Below are positions 29,304-38,536 of a stretch of 64,000 nt of DNA, in pieces. How positions within the stretch are numbered: position 1 is the first letter of the stretch; every line of letters starts with the position of its first letter. The notes below the pieces were generated by a model, which saw only the letters and a program-made list of their open reading frames with translations, had not been told where the DNA came from and searched no databases. This DNA comes from Bacillus sp. FJAT-27245. Its GTDB lineage: Bacteria > Bacillota > Bacilli > Bacillales > Cytobacillaceae. The DNA lies in contig NZ_LIGI01000001.1 of the NCBI RefSeq assembly GCF_001273955.1, forward strand, positions 1,763,243 to 1,827,242. Direction: 5' to 3'. The position numbers were made by a program, and so were the translations under genes.

Positions 29304-30170
29304 ATGGCAACATTTAAGGAATTCCGCAACAATGTAAAACCGAACTGGTGCCCAGGATGCGGGGACTTTTCCGTGCAGGCTGCCATCCAGCGCGCAGCAG
29401 CAAACGTTGGCCTTGAGCCGGAACAACTTGCCGTCATTTCAGGAATAGGCTGCTCCGGCCGTATCTCCGGTTATATAAATTCCTATGGTTTCCATGGCAT
29501 CCATGGCCGTTCGCTTCCAATCGCCCAGGGCGTTAAAATGGCCAACCGCGATCTGACTGTCCTCGCTTCCGGCGGGGACGGAGATGGATTCGCCATCGGA
29601 ATGGGACATACGATCCATGCGATTCGCCGTAACATCGACATTACCTATATTGTCATGGACAACCAAATTTACGGATTGACCAAGGGGCAGACATCCCCAA
29701 GGTCCGCCGCAGGCTTCAAAACAAAATCAACGCCAATGGGTTCGATTGAACAGGCGATTGCACCGATGGAAATGGCTTTGACAGCCGGCGCGACCTTCGT
29801 TGCCCAAAGCTTTTCAACCGACCTGAAAGACCTTACCGCCCTCATCGAAGCGGGCATTAATCATAAAGGATTTTCCCTGATCAACGTTTTCAGCCCTTGT
29901 GTTACGTACAATAAAGTGAACACATACGACTGGTTCAAGGAAAACCTGACAAAGCTGAGCGATATCGAAGGCTATGACCCTCATAACCGCGAACTCGCGA
30001 TGCAGACGCTGATGAGGCATAACGGGCTGGTTACAGGTCTAATCTACCAGAACACAGAGCGCCAGTCCTATCAGGAGCTGGTAACCGGCTATTCCCAAAC
30101 CCCGCTTGCCCACGCAGACCTGGATCTTGACCAGGCGCATTTCGACAAGCTTGCAGCCGAATTCATGTAA
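29304..30170 (+). CDS. korB: 2-oxoacid:ferredoxin oxidoreductase, beta subunit
   Basis: TPP-binding beta subunit of 288 aa. NWCPGCGDFSVQ and a later Cys (GIGCSG) are cluster ligands. The TPP/Mg motif is GGDGDG...MDNQIYGLTKGQ. Its ATG follows the korA stop directly. Together with korA it oxidises a 2-oxoacid to acyl-CoA and reduces ferredoxin. The substrate cannot be set from sequence alone. Confidence 0.93.
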   Translation: MATFKEFRNNVKPNWCPGCGDFSVQAAIQRAAANVGLEPEQLAVISGIGCSGRISGYINSYGFHGIHGRSLPIAQGVKMANRDLTVLASGGDGDGFAIGMGHTIHAIRRNIDITYIVMDNQIYGLTKGQTSPRSAAGFKTKSTPMGSIEQAIAPMEMALTAGATFVAQSFSTDLKDLTALIEAGINHKGFSLINVFSPCVTYNKVNTYDWFKENLTKLSDIEGYDPHNRELAMQTLMRHNGLVTGLIYQNTERQSYQELVTGYSQTPLAHADLDLDQAHFDKLAAEFM

Positions 30171-30186
30171 CCTATCCTTTTGGTCT

Positions 30187-30224
30187 AAAAGCACCCCGCT
30201 CTCCAGCCGGGGTGCTTTTGTTTT
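30187..30224 (+). terminator. Terminator of korAB
   Basis: AAAAGCACCCCG/CGGGGTGCTTTT stem followed by GTTTT. Confidence 0.94.
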
Positions 30225-30294
30225 AAGGGAACACTCCAATTGAAAGCTGCTGTAAGCGGGTAGGGGGCAAGAGGCGCCGGGGGGGAAGTTTCTA

Positions 30295-30323
30295 TTGTTT
30301 TCGCCCTTCCAACCATTTATACT
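30295..30323 (+). promoter_or_regulatory. Promoter of miaB
   Basis: TTGTTT (30295-30300) and TATACT (30318-30323), 17 bp apart, 70 bp before miaB. Confidence 0.65.
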
Positions 30324-30393
30324 ATAGTAATGTGCAGATTTATATAAAAAGTGTGTTTTTCTAATAGAAAACAAGCAGGAAAGGAGCAGGACA

Positions 30394-31953
30394 ATGAACG
30401 AGAATCAGCGTTTAGAATCCAGCCAGGCAAAAGCTGATAATTCAACGGACAAAAAATCCGCGAAGGATTACAGCAAGTATTTCGAAACCGTATTTGTGCC
30501 GCCTTCCCTAAAGGATGCGAGAAAACGGGGTAAAGAAGAAGTTAAGTACCATGATGATTTTTCCATTTCCGAGGAATTCAGGGGTATGGGCGATGGCAGG
30601 AAATTCTATATCCGTACCTATGGCTGCCAGATGAATGAGCATGATACTGAGGTGATGGCCGGTATTTTTATGGCGCTTGGCTATGAACCGACCGATAAGA
30701 CCGAAGATGCCGATGTCATCTTGTTAAACACTTGTGCCATCCGTGAAAATGCGGAAAACAAAGTTTTCGGTGAACTCGGCCACTTGAAGGGCTTGAAAAA
30801 GGAGCGTCCTGACTTGCTCATTGGGGTCTGCGGCTGCATGTCCCAGGAAGAATCCGTCGTCAACAAAATTTTGAAGACGTATCAGCATGTCGATATGATT
30901 TTCGGAACCCATAACATCCATAGGCTGCCAAACATCCTTAGCGATGCATATATGTCGAAGGAAATGGTAGTGGAAGTATGGTCCAAAGAAGGCGACGTTA
31001 TAGAAAACCTCCCTAAAGTTCGCCGCGGTAACATTAAGGCTTGGGTCAATATTATGTACGGCTGTGATAAATTCTGTACGTATTGTATTGTTCCGTTCAC
31101 TCGTGGAAAAGAACGGAGCCGCAGGCCTGAAGATATCATCCAAGAAGTCCGCCAGCTGGCTGCTGAAGGCTACCAGGAAGTTACTTTGCTTGGCCAGAAC
31201 GTGAATTCGTATGGAAAAGATATAGAAGATATTCAATATGGTCTTGGTGACCTTCTGGATGATATGCGTAAGATAGGCATCCCTCGTGTCCGTTTTACAA
31301 CGAGCCATCCTTGGGATTTTGATGACCGCCTCATTGAAGTACTTGCCAAGGGCGGAAACCTAATGCCGCATATCCATCTTCCTGTCCAGTCAGGATCAAC
31401 GGAAGTGCTGAAAATTATGGGTCGTAAATATACCCGTGAAGAATACCTTGAGCTTGTCAGCAAAATCAAGGCTGCCATCCCGAACGTCGCCTTGACGACT
31501 GACATCATCGTCGGCTACCCAAATGAAACGGATGAGCAATTCGAAGAGACAATGACCTTATACGAGGAAGTTGGCTATGAGTTGGCATACACGTTCATTT
31601 ACTCCCCACGTGAAGGTACGCCAGCTGCGAAAATGAAGGACAATGTACCGCTGGATGTAAAGAAAGCCCGACTTCAGCGTTTGAATAGCCTTGTAAATGA
31701 GCTATCGGCCAAAGCGATGAAAACGTACGAAAATCAAATTGTCGAGGTTCTTGTTGAAGGGGAAAGCAAGAACAATCCAGATATTCTTGCTGGTTATACA
31801 GACAAGAACAAGCTTGTTAACTTCAAAGGGCCAAAAACGGCAATCGGCAAAATCGTCAAAGTGAAAATCAACGAAACAAGAACATGGTCATTGAACGGCG
31901 AAATGGTAGAAGCAACAGCCGAGGAGGCTGTATCATTGGCAGAGGTGAATTAA
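30394..31953 (+). CDS. miaB: tRNA methylthiotransferase MiaB
   Basis: Radical-SAM enzyme that adds the methylthio group to i6A37 in tRNA, 519 aa. The N-terminal methylthiotransferase domain has the three cluster cysteines in [18 protein letters not shown] and GVCGCMSQ. The radical-SAM CxxxCxxC is in [14 protein letters not shown] (about residue 224), and a C-terminal TRAM domain follows. A 70-residue charged N-terminal extension is usual in Bacillus. ATG 30394 behind AAAGGAG. MiaA, which makes its substrate i6A, is also in the window. Confidence 0.96.
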   Translation: MNENQRLESSQAKADNSTDKKSAKDYSKYFETVFVPPSLKDARKRGKEEVKYHDDFSISEEFRGMGDGRKFYIRTYGCQMNEHDTEVMAGIFMALGYEPTDKTEDADVILLNTCAIRENAENKVFGELGHLKGLKKERPDLLIGVCGCMSQEESVVNKILKTYQHVDMIFGTHNIHRLPNILSDAYMSKEMVVEVWSKEGDVIENLPKVRRGNIKAWVNIMYGCDKFCTYCIVPFTRGKERSRRPEDIIQEVRQLAAEGYQEVTLLGQNVNSYGKDIEDIQYGLGDLLDDMRKIGIPRVRFTTSHPWDFDDRLIEVLAKGGNLMPHIHLPVQSGSTEVLKIMGRKYTREEYLELVSKIKAAIPNVALTTDIIVGYPNETDEQFEETMTLYEEVGYELAYTFIYSPREGTPAAKMKDNVPLDVKKARLQRLNSLVNELSAKAMKTYENQIVEVLVEGESKNNPDILAGYTDKNKLVNFKGPKTAIGKIVKVKINETRTWSLNGEMVEATAEEAVSLAEVN

Positions 31954-32388
31954 ATGGCGAAGTATTCGAAAGATGATATCATTGTACGCGCGAAAGAGCT
32001 TGCCAACATGATTGCGGAAACAGAAGAAGTGGATTTCTTCAAAAAGGCGGAAGCCAAAATCCACTCCAATCCAAAGGTAAGCACCCTGATCGCAGACATT
32101 AAAGGCCTTCAAAAGCAAGCGGTCAACCTTCAGCATTATGGGAAGCCCGAAGCCCTGAAAAAAGTTGAAGAAAAAATCGAGTCAATCCAGCAGGAATTGG
32201 ATGAGATTCCTGTCGTTCAGGATTTCAAGCAATCCCAAGTCGAAATCAATGAGCTTCTTCAAATGATCGCGACAACAATTTCAAACACCGTAACGGATCT
32301 TGTAATCGAATCAACAGGCGGGGATGTTCTCCGCGGCGAAACTGGCGCGGCTGTTCAGAGCGGCGCCGGCTGCAGCCACGATCATTAA
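31954..32388 (+). CDS. ricA: RicA (YmcA), RNase Y specificity factor
   Basis: Helical protein of 144 aa of the RicA/RicF/RicT (YmcA/YlbF/YaaT) complex, which binds iron-sulfur clusters and directs RNase Y to certain mRNAs; needed for competence, biofilm and sporulation in B. subtilis. The body (HSNPKVSTLIADIKGLQKQAV) is typical of the YlbF/YmcA fold. The only Cys is in the C-terminal GCSHDH, a likely cluster ligand. The ATG follows the miaB stop directly; same operon. Confidence 0.93.
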   Translation: MAKYSKDDIIVRAKELANMIAETEEVDFFKKAEAKIHSNPKVSTLIADIKGLQKQAVNLQHYGKPEALKKVEEKIESIQQELDEIPVVQDFKQSQVEINELLQMIATTISNTVTDLVIESTGGDVLRGETGAAVQSGAGCSHDH

Positions 32389-32401
32389 TACATGTTTTAT
32401 G

Positions 32402-32431
32402 GCAGGCTCACTAGTTGAGCCTGCTTTTTTT
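32402..32431 (+). terminator. Terminator after ricA
   Basis: A perfect 9-bp stem GCAGGCTCA/TGAGCCTGC with loop CTAGT and seven T. Confidence 0.94.
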
Positions 32432-32468
32432 CGTTTAATGATGCCTCATTCAAAGGGGGGAACAGGTT

Positions 32469-32565
32469 GGTGTCATGCAAAGCCTTGATTCGTGACAACC
32501 AAGTATTCAAACCCTGTTGAGTGACAAGCACGCACTAAAACTCGAAAAGGGTTTCACTCGCAGCC
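32469..32565 (+). repeat. Degenerate copies of the 51-bp repeat family
   Basis: Two partial units (GTGTCATGCAAA...GTGACAA, and GAGTGACAAGCA...CTCGAAAAGG..TTCACTC) resemble the array at 48387-48846. They lie in the 400-bp gene-free stretch between ricA and cotE. The rest of that stretch holds no gene; a CATATAAT and a CATAGGATG near 32681 and 32753 could be sporulation sigma -10 elements for cotE. Confidence 0.55.
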
Positions 32566-32792
32566 CTAATAGAGTCCGGACATTCAACTTTTTAGAAGAC
32601 AGGTTAATCGGCAGGCGGGTTGTTTTTCGGGGCAAAAACCTACCATCTCCCATCTGAAAAGGAACTTATCATTCTGCCGCGCATATAATGAAGCATGCCT
32701 ATACATTTATCCGATGCATTGTAAATTAAGTGCACCCAAGTCTGTACACACGCATAGGATGAAGTGATACTGAATGAGGAGGGTTTGCTCGA

Positions 32793-33335
32793 ATGGGAGA
32801 TTACAGAGAGATAATTACAAAAGCAGTCGTTGCAAAGGGGCACAAGTTTACACAGTCCCAGCACACGATCTGTCCGGCGCATAATCCATCCAGCATACTT
32901 GGCTGCTGGATTATCAACCATAAATACGAAGCGAAAAAAGTCGGCAAAACGGTTGAAATCCATGGCTCCTATGACATCAACATTTGGCACTCGTTCAATG
33001 ACAATTCAAAAACAGAAGTTGTCACTGAACGTGTCCGTTATACGGATGTCATCAAGCTCAAATACCGGGACAAAGATTGCCAGGATGACGATGGAATCAT
33101 CGCGAAAGTCCTTCAGCAGCCAAACTGCTGCGAGGCAGTCATCTCGCCGAGCGGAAACAAAATCATCGTCCACGTGGAGAGGGAATTCACGGTTGAGGTG
33201 ATTGGGGAAACAAAGGTCTGTGTGGCGATCAACCCAGACGGCTGCGGCTGCGATGATGAATGGGATCTTGGCCTTGATGATGGGGAGTTTGAAGAAATCA
33301 ACCCAGATTTCCTTGTCGGCTCGGAAGAAGAATAA
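32793..33335 (+). CDS. cotE: Spore coat morphogenetic protein CotE
   Basis: Outer-coat organiser of 180 aa, acting in the mother cell during sporulation. The N-terminal half ([13 protein letters not shown], then [16 protein letters not shown]) and the middle (KVLQQPNC) match CotE. The acidic C-terminus ends [12 protein letters not shown] like its homologues. It contains more cysteines than the B. subtilis protein (for example PNCCEA and DGCGCDD), perhaps for coat cross-linking. ATG 32793. It lies before mutS as in B. subtilis, but three extra genes are inserted between them. Confidence 0.96.
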   Translation: MGDYREIITKAVVAKGHKFTQSQHTICPAHNPSSILGCWIINHKYEAKKVGKTVEIHGSYDINIWHSFNDNSKTEVVTERVRYTDVIKLKYRDKDCQDDDGIIAKVLQQPNCCEAVISPSGNKIIVHVEREFTVEVIGETKVCVAINPDGCGCDDEWDLGLDDGEFEEINPDFLVGSEEE

Positions 33336-33340
33336 GCATA

Positions 33341-33376
33341 AACTAGGAGGGTTTTCTTCCTAGTTTTCTTCTTTTT
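33341..33376 (+). terminator. Terminator after cotE
   Basis: AACTAGGA/TCCTAGTT stem followed by TTCTTCTTTTT. Confidence 0.82.
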
Positions 33377-33460
33377 GCGGGCAATGCACGCTTGTGCTGT
33401 TTCGAAAGACCGATTCGCCACGAGGGTTGGGATGAATCGGTCTTTGCGGTTGGAAAATTT

Positions 33461-34615
33461 TTATGTGCAAAAAGGGTTCAGGTAGCCAAACTGTTTCCTG
33501 CTTTCACACGGCGGGCAGGTTGAGTCCGCCTTTCTATTTTCAGGCCAGCCGGGATAGGCGGAACCGCATTCAGTACAAACATCCTGGTTGAGCGGTAGTT
33601 CCTCGCGTAATACCCGATGTGCTTTCAAGCGGATGCGAACCGCCTTGCTGTCGCATACATCTGCGCAAAGGCCGCAGCCGTTGCATTTGGCGTGGCAAAT
33701 TTCTAGAGTATCGCCTTTTATTGTAAAAATGCGCTGCTTGCATAGCTTGAAGCACGCTTCACAGAGGGTGCAGCTGCTTCGATCCAAATCTACTTCATAA
33801 AGAGACACTTCAGTAAACATCCTTGCCATATTGAATTCGGAATGATTGAAGCGCCACTTGGATGGGGTGAGCGTTTTGGCCGCGATTTTCGTAGTTTCCC
33901 GAAATGCGTGATGGAAAAATTGCCGCCTTGAAGATGGCTGAGAAGTTGAATCTGGCGGAAAAATACCGTGCACTGGAGAGACCCTTCCAGAGCAACCCTC
34001 TTGCATAACATTCAGCATTGAAGTCTCCTGTAAAGAACCTTCCAGTCCAGAGCAACCCTCCAGCTTATCGTTCAACATGGAAAGCCCTTGAACAGAACCG
34101 TCCAGTCCTGAGCCATCCGCCAGCATATCATTCAGCATTAAAACCTCCCGTTCAGAACCATCTCGCCTGTATTTACCGGCCGGGAGCGAGTGAACGATGG
34201 TAAAAGAAGGCAGGCCGATGTCGGCGAGCAGGGAGTCCGCTATCTGGAGTGCATCCAGGTAACCAGGGTTTTTGGGGCCGAAATCGAGTGTGTTGACCCC
34301 TTTTTTATAAAAATAAAGAAGCTCTTGGGCCACGGGGAACGGTCCTTCTTCCAGCAGGAGGGTGTTTCCGGTGACGCGGCGTTCGGGGGAGCGGCCGTGG
34401 ATTGCCTGGACGGGACAGGCAGGGACGCACGCTCCACAGGTGGTGCATAGGGCAGGATTGATTGTTGCGCCGGCTTCCGATAGGGCGATGGCTTGTTCGG
34501 GACAGCCTGATAGGCATTTGGCGCAGGTGCTTTTCGGGCTTTGTGCGCGGAGGCATGCGGGGGTTAGTTCGATTTCGCCGGCGAGGTTTTCCAGCCATTT
34601 GGTCAATAGTGACAA
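33461..34615 (-). CDS. Ferredoxin-like 4Fe-4S protein with internal repeats
   Basis: Protein of 384 aa with two cysteine-rich domains. The N-terminal one has C31, C34, C38 and C57/C60/C63/C67 and the second one CTLCEACFKLC then CHAKCNGCGLCADVC (about 282-321). A terminal Cys-rich tail (CTECG...CPPC) may bind zinc or iron. Between them lie three 20-residue repeats (about 157-216) and SRRQFFHHAF, which looks like a twin-arginine motif but is internal and not followed by a hydrophobic stretch. The TTG start at 34615 has GGGAG 9 nt before it. Electron transfer is likely; the partner is unknown. It lies on the opposite strand to cotE and mutS. Confidence 0.82.
   Translation of the reverse strand: MSLLTKWLENLAGEIELTPACLRAQSPKSTCAKCLSGCPEQAIALSEAGATINPALCTTCGACVPACPVQAIHGRSPERRVTGNTLLLEEGPFPVAQELLYFYKKGVNTLDFGPKNPGYLDALQIADSLLADIGLPSFTIVHSLPAGKYRRDGSEREVLMLNDMLADGSGLDGSVQGLSMLNDKLEGCSGLEGSLQETSMLNVMQEGCSGRVSPVHGIFPPDSTSQPSSRRQFFHHAFRETTKIAAKTLTPSKWRFNHSEFNMARMFTEVSLYEVDLDRSSCTLCEACFKLCKQRIFTIKGDTLEICHAKCNGCGLCADVCDSKAVRIRLKAHRVLREELPLNQDVCTECGSAYPGWPENRKADSTCPPCESRKQFGYLNPFCT
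33968..34147 (-). repeat. Three in-frame 60-bp tandem repeats inside the ferredoxin gene
   Basis: Three 60-bp units each encode a 20-residue repeat of the form MLNDxLExCSGLxGSxQxxS. The last copy is the most diverged. Two copies each carry one extra Cys. Confidence 0.85.
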
Positions 34616-34758
34616 CGGACTCAGCTCCCGTCCCTTTTTCTTTCATTGTAAACCGGAAGGATGGGAATTTGTTGTTTATGCTCATTGTTTCACAAAACGT
34701 TCGGAAACGATACATAAACGCGCTGCTTCATGGAAAGATAGGAGAAGGAGGTGCGGAG

Positions 34759-34962
34759 ATGACGGAACCGAATAAGCCGGGCAGCGAACGCCTGCCGGAT
34801 TTCAAGGAGCTTGATGATAGGGTGATTGCCAAAGGGGCGAAGGGGCCGATGCTTGTCATTAAGACGAATTTGGATCCGGATAGTCCGACTGAGGACAATC
34901 CTTACTATGAAAACAAGAAGCAAACGGATAAGGAAAAGTTCGAGGAGTATTTTTCGGATTAA
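34759..34962 (+). CDS. Small hydrophilic protein of unknown function
   Basis: Protein of 67 aa, rich in charged residues and proline (MTEPNKPGSERLPDF ... KFEEYFSD), with no membrane segment. A very good ribosome site (GAGAAGGAGG) lies 8 nt before ATG 34759, and a terminator follows. The frame stays open upstream to 34462 but overlaps the opposite gene and has no start signal. I do not recognise the family. The strong translation and termination signals argue that it is real. Confidence 0.75.
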   Translation: MTEPNKPGSERLPDFKELDDRVIAKGAKGPMLVIKTNLDPDSPTEDNPYYENKKQTDKEKFEEYFSD

Positions 34963-34967
34963 AACTC

Positions 34968-35005
34968 AAAAAAGCAGCTGCCGTTGATTCGGCGGGCTGC
35001 TTTTG
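34968..35005. terminator. Bidirectional terminator between converging genes
   Basis: AAAAGCAGC...GCTGCTTTT with an inner GCCG/CGGC stem. T-rich on both strands, it lies between the converging genes 34759-34962 (+) and 35022-35459 (-). Confidence 0.85.
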
Positions 35006-35021
35006 CTATTTAGCGGCATGT

Positions 35022-35459
35022 TTAGAAGTTGAAGGTCAGTTGGTAATAGTGTGCTTCCTGGTTGTTATAGAGCGGGGTTTCGGAATAGAAGACGTCTTCG
35101 CCATCGTCATCCGAATGGAAACCGGCTGCTTTGAAGTCGGGGCTTACGGAGACAGGCCTTTTTTCGGTGCCCGTCGGGAAAACGATGAGGTCGCCTGGCT
35201 TCACTTCGAGCTGGACTTTGCGCTCACCGCCGATTTCAAGGGCGGCACTTCCCTGGATGACACCGAGGACTTCATGGCTGGAGCGGTGGTTGCGATAGTA
35301 CCCGGAAATGCCGTTCTTCCATTTGTCCACGAGTTGCTTTTCGGCGCCGTGCGATGCGTCTTTCAGTGCACCTGGATAGTAAAGGACCGGTCTGGCCGGT
35401 TTCCCGGGCACAAAACGATTTTCGAGTAAATAGATTACTTTTACATCAGAATACTTCAT
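35022..35459 (-). CDS. Cupin-domain protein (YjlB-like)
   Basis: Single-domain cupin of 145 aa. The core HEVLGVIQGSAALEIGG and KPGDLIVFPTGTEKRP are the two cupin motifs, with His/Glu as possible metal ligands. It resembles the B. subtilis YjlB family; the substrate is unknown. ATG 35459 with GGGAGGG upstream on the minus strand. Confidence 0.82.
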   Translation of the reverse strand: MKYSDVKVIYLLENRFVPGKPARPVLYYPGALKDASHGAEKQLVDKWKNGISGYYRNHRSSHEVLGVIQGSAALEIGGERKVQLEVKPGDLIVFPTGTEKRPVSVSPDFKAAGFHSDDDGEDVFYSETPLYNNQEAHYYQLTFNF

Positions 35460-35737
35460 ACCTGCCTACCCTCCCAATAATCAGCCATCATATGTACAGC
35501 CATTGCGTGCTGTTTGGTTGCTAGCGTTTTTGAAAATGGGACCATCGTTTTTCGGGATGAAATCGTCGTAAGGAAGTCGCTTTAACCACATGTTTCCCGG
35601 TTTGCTGGAAGATTAAACAAGTTTCCATTTTTCTTTGGAAGTTTCCCAATGTAACGTTATGGAGATAAACCTGTGGTTTTTTTGCGTGCCTACGTGTCCA
35701 AAAAGACCGTTCTGTTTCGGGTCGGCGGAGCAAAATA

Positions 35738-35746
35738 TGTTATAAT
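35738..35746 (+). promoter_or_regulatory. Extended -10 promoter of mutSL
   Basis: TGTTATAAT, identical to the extended -10 in front of spoIIIE, 64 bp before mutS. The rest of 35460-35797 holds no convincing gene. Confidence 0.6.
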
Positions 35747-35809
35747 TAACTGTCGAAGGAACACGAATGGGGAAGGCCCCATACTAGAATGTGATTTTTG
35801 GAGGATACG

Positions 35810-38464
35810 ATGGCAGCTTATACGCCGATGATACAGCAATATTTAAAAATTAAGGCAGAATACCAGGATGCCTTTTTATTTTTTCGCCTTGGCGATTTTT
35901 ACGAGATGTTTTTCGAGGACGCGCTGAAGGCTTCCCAGGAGCTTGAAATTACATTGACAAGCAGGGAAGGCGGCACGGATGATCGGATTCCGATGTGCGG
36001 CGTTCCGTATCATTCCGCTCAAGGGTACATAGAGCGATTGATTGAAAAGGGTTATAAAGTGGCGATCTGCGAGCAAACGGAGGATCCGAAGCAGGCGAAG
36101 GGGGTCGTCCGCCGGGAAGTGATCCAGCTGATTACGCCGGGGACAATCATGGAAGGCCGGAGCCTGCAGGAAAAAGAAAACAACTATCTCGCAACGGTTA
36201 CGCAATGCGAGGATGGTACGTACGGCTTTGCCTATACGGATTTGTCGACGGGGGAAAACAAGGTCACGCTGCTCGCGGCGAAAGAAGAAGAGGTCCTGAA
36301 CGAAATTTCCGTTCTCGGGGCAAAAGAGGTTGTCCTTTCCGCAAAGCTGGATGAAGGGCTTCAGAAGAAAATGCAGGAACGGAATGTGCTTGCAATTTCG
36401 TATGAGGAAGAGACGGACGTGGCGGATTCTTTTGCGGATTTGATGCAAGATCTGAATCAGGACAAGTTCCGGGTGACGGCGGCGCGGTTGTTCAACTATT
36501 TGCACCGTACCCAGAAACGGAGCCTTGGCCACCTGCAGCCGGTGACGACGTACCAGGTCCACCAGTTCATGAAAATCGATTATTTTTCAAAACACAATCT
36601 CGAGCTGACGGAAACAATCCGCTCGAAAGGAAAAAAGGGCTCACTGCTCTGGCTTCTGGATGAAACGAAGACGGCGATGGGCGGCCGGATGCTGAAGCAA
36701 TGGGTTGACAGGCCGCGGATTGACCGCCAGGAAATCGAGAGGCGGCTTGCGTTGACCGGCCAGTTCATCAGCGCCTATTTTGAGAGGAAGGAATTGCAGG
36801 AGCGGTTGAAGGAAGTGTATGACCTTGAACGGCTTGCGGGGCGTGTTGCATTCGGGAATGTGAATGCCCGCGACCTGAAGCAGCTGTTGCGGTCCCTCCA
36901 GCAAATTCCCCATTTGAATGATATCCTGAGCCGGATTCCCGGAGAGGAGACTGGGGAGCTAGCGGAAAACCTTGACCATTGCGAGGAAGTAGTCGACCTT
37001 CTCGAGCAGGCGATTGTCGACAATCCGCCGCTGTCGGTAAAGGACGGGAATATTATCAAGGATGGTTTCAACGAACAGCTCGACCAATACCGTGATGCGA
37101 GCAGGAACGGGAAGACTTGGATTGCCCAGCTCGAGCGTGATGAGCGGGAAAAGACGGGAATCAAATCGCTCAAGGTAGGCTATAATCGCGTGTTCGGCTA
37201 TTACATTGAGGTGACCCGGGCAAACCTGCATCTCCTTGAGGAGGGCCAGTACGAGCGAAAGCAGACGTTAACGAATGCGGAGCGGTTCATCACACCGGCG
37301 CTGAAGGAAAAGGAAGCGCTGATCCTTGAGGCGGAAGAGAAATGCGGCGAGCTTGAGTACGAGCTTTTCTGTGAAATCCGTGACCAGGTGAAGGAGCATA
37401 TTCCGAGGCTTCAGGCTTTGGCAAAAACGCTTAGCGAAATTGATGTGCTGCAAAGCTTCGCCGAAGTGAGCGAGACGAGGAAGTATGTGAAGCCTGAGTT
37501 TTCGGACTCTCGGGAGATTGTTATAGAAGAAGGCAGGCATCCGGTTGTCGAGAAGGTGCTTGATTCCCAGGAATACGTCCCGAATGACTGCAGGATGTCC
37601 GGCGACCGGGAAATACTTCTCATCACCGGACCGAATATGTCGGGTAAAAGCACGTATATGCGCCAGGTTGCCCTGACGGCGATCCTCGCGCAGATTGGCT
37701 GCTATGTCCCGGCTTCTAAGGCAGTGCTGCCGATATTCGATCAGGTGTTCACACGGATTGGCGCGGCGGACGACCTTGTTTCCGGGCAGAGCACATTCAT
37801 GGTCGAGATGCTTGAGGCGAAAAACGCGATTGCAAACGCGACGCAGGACAGCCTGATTTTATTTGATGAAATCGGGCGTGGGACATCAACGTATGACGGG
37901 ATGGCGCTCGCCCAGGCGATCATTGAGTTTGTCCATAACCGGATTGGCGCAAAAACGCTATTTTCAACGCATTACCATGAACTGACCGTGCTGGAAGAAG
38001 AGCTTGAAAGGCTGCATAACGTACATGTCAGCGCGATTGAGCATCAAGGCAAGGTTGTTTTTCTTCATAAAATAAAAGAAGGCCCGGCCGATAAGAGCTA
38101 TGGAATCCATGTTGCCGAACTGGCCGGACTCCCGAAGGAACTCATTTCCAGGGCGAATGATATACTTTCATCGCTCGAGCAGTCGCAAGCTCAGGGGGAA
38201 AAGCTTGAAACGCCTGAAAAGCCCGTTCCGGTGTTGCCGGATGGGAAGGAAACGGCGGCTGAACATGTGGCAGAACAAGCGCACAAAGTTGCGAAGACCG
38301 CCCAGCTATCCTTTTTTGACGAGCCGGTCCAGCCGAAAAAGGCGGAGCTTGGTACGAAGGAAAAGAAGGTCGTTGAAAAAATCCGCGAATTGGATATCCT
38401 GGACCTAACACCGCTCCAGGCGATGAATATCCTTTATGAACTGCAAAAAAAGGTACGGAATTAA
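35810..38464 (+). CDS. mutS: DNA mismatch repair protein MutS
   Basis: Mismatch-recognition ATPase of 884 aa. The N-terminal mismatch-binding segment ([15 protein letters not shown]) carries the Phe/Glu pair of the Phe-x-Glu motif. Walker [10 protein letters not shown] lies at about 607-615, Walker [17 protein letters not shown], and the HTH helices for dimerisation are at the C-terminus ([16 protein letters not shown]). ATG 35810 has GGAGG 5 nt upstream; TTG 35798 overlaps that site. The linker near residues 800-850 is Pro/Glu/Lys-rich and longer than in B. subtilis. Confidence 0.97.
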   Translation: MAAYTPMIQQYLKIKAEYQDAFLFFRLGDFYEMFFEDALKASQELEITLTSREGGTDDRIPMCGVPYHSAQGYIERLIEKGYKVAICEQTEDPKQAKGVVRREVIQLITPGTIMEGRSLQEKENNYLATVTQCEDGTYGFAYTDLSTGENKVTLLAAKEEEVLNEISVLGAKEVVLSAKLDEGLQKKMQERNVLAISYEEETDVADSFADLMQDLNQDKFRVTAARLFNYLHRTQKRSLGHLQPVTTYQVHQFMKIDYFSKHNLELTETIRSKGKKGSLLWLLDETKTAMGGRMLKQWVDRPRIDRQEIERRLALTGQFISAYFERKELQERLKEVYDLERLAGRVAFGNVNARDLKQLLRSLQQIPHLNDILSRIPGEETGELAENLDHCEEVVDLLEQAIVDNPPLSVKDGNIIKDGFNEQLDQYRDASRNGKTWIAQLERDEREKTGIKSLKVGYNRVFGYYIEVTRANLHLLEEGQYERKQTLTNAERFITPALKEKEALILEAEEKCGELEYELFCEIRDQVKEHIPRLQALAKTLSEIDVLQSFAEVSETRKYVKPEFSDSREIVIEEGRHPVVEKVLDSQEYVPNDCRMSGDREILLITGPNMSGKSTYMRQVALTAILAQIGCYVPASKAVLPIFDQVFTRIGAADDLVSGQSTFMVEMLEAKNAIANATQDSLILFDEIGRGTSTYDGMALAQAIIEFVHNRIGAKTLFSTHYHELTVLEEELERLHNVHVSAIEHQGKVVFLHKIKEGPADKSYGIHVAELAGLPKELISRANDILSSLEQSQAQGEKLETPEKPVPVLPDGKETAAEHVAEQAHKVAKTAQLSFFDEPVQPKKAELGTKEKKVVEKIRELDILDLTPLQAMNILYELQKKVRN

Positions 38465-38536
38465 CGGTAGTGTGCCATCCATTCGGGTGCAAGGCACCGT
38501 AAAAAGGCATCGTAAAAAGATACAGGGGGTGTGTCC

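Noticed and set aside
34691-34712. Possible LexA box near AACGTTCGGAAACGA
   Set aside because: Does not fit CGAACNNNNGTTCG in either strand.
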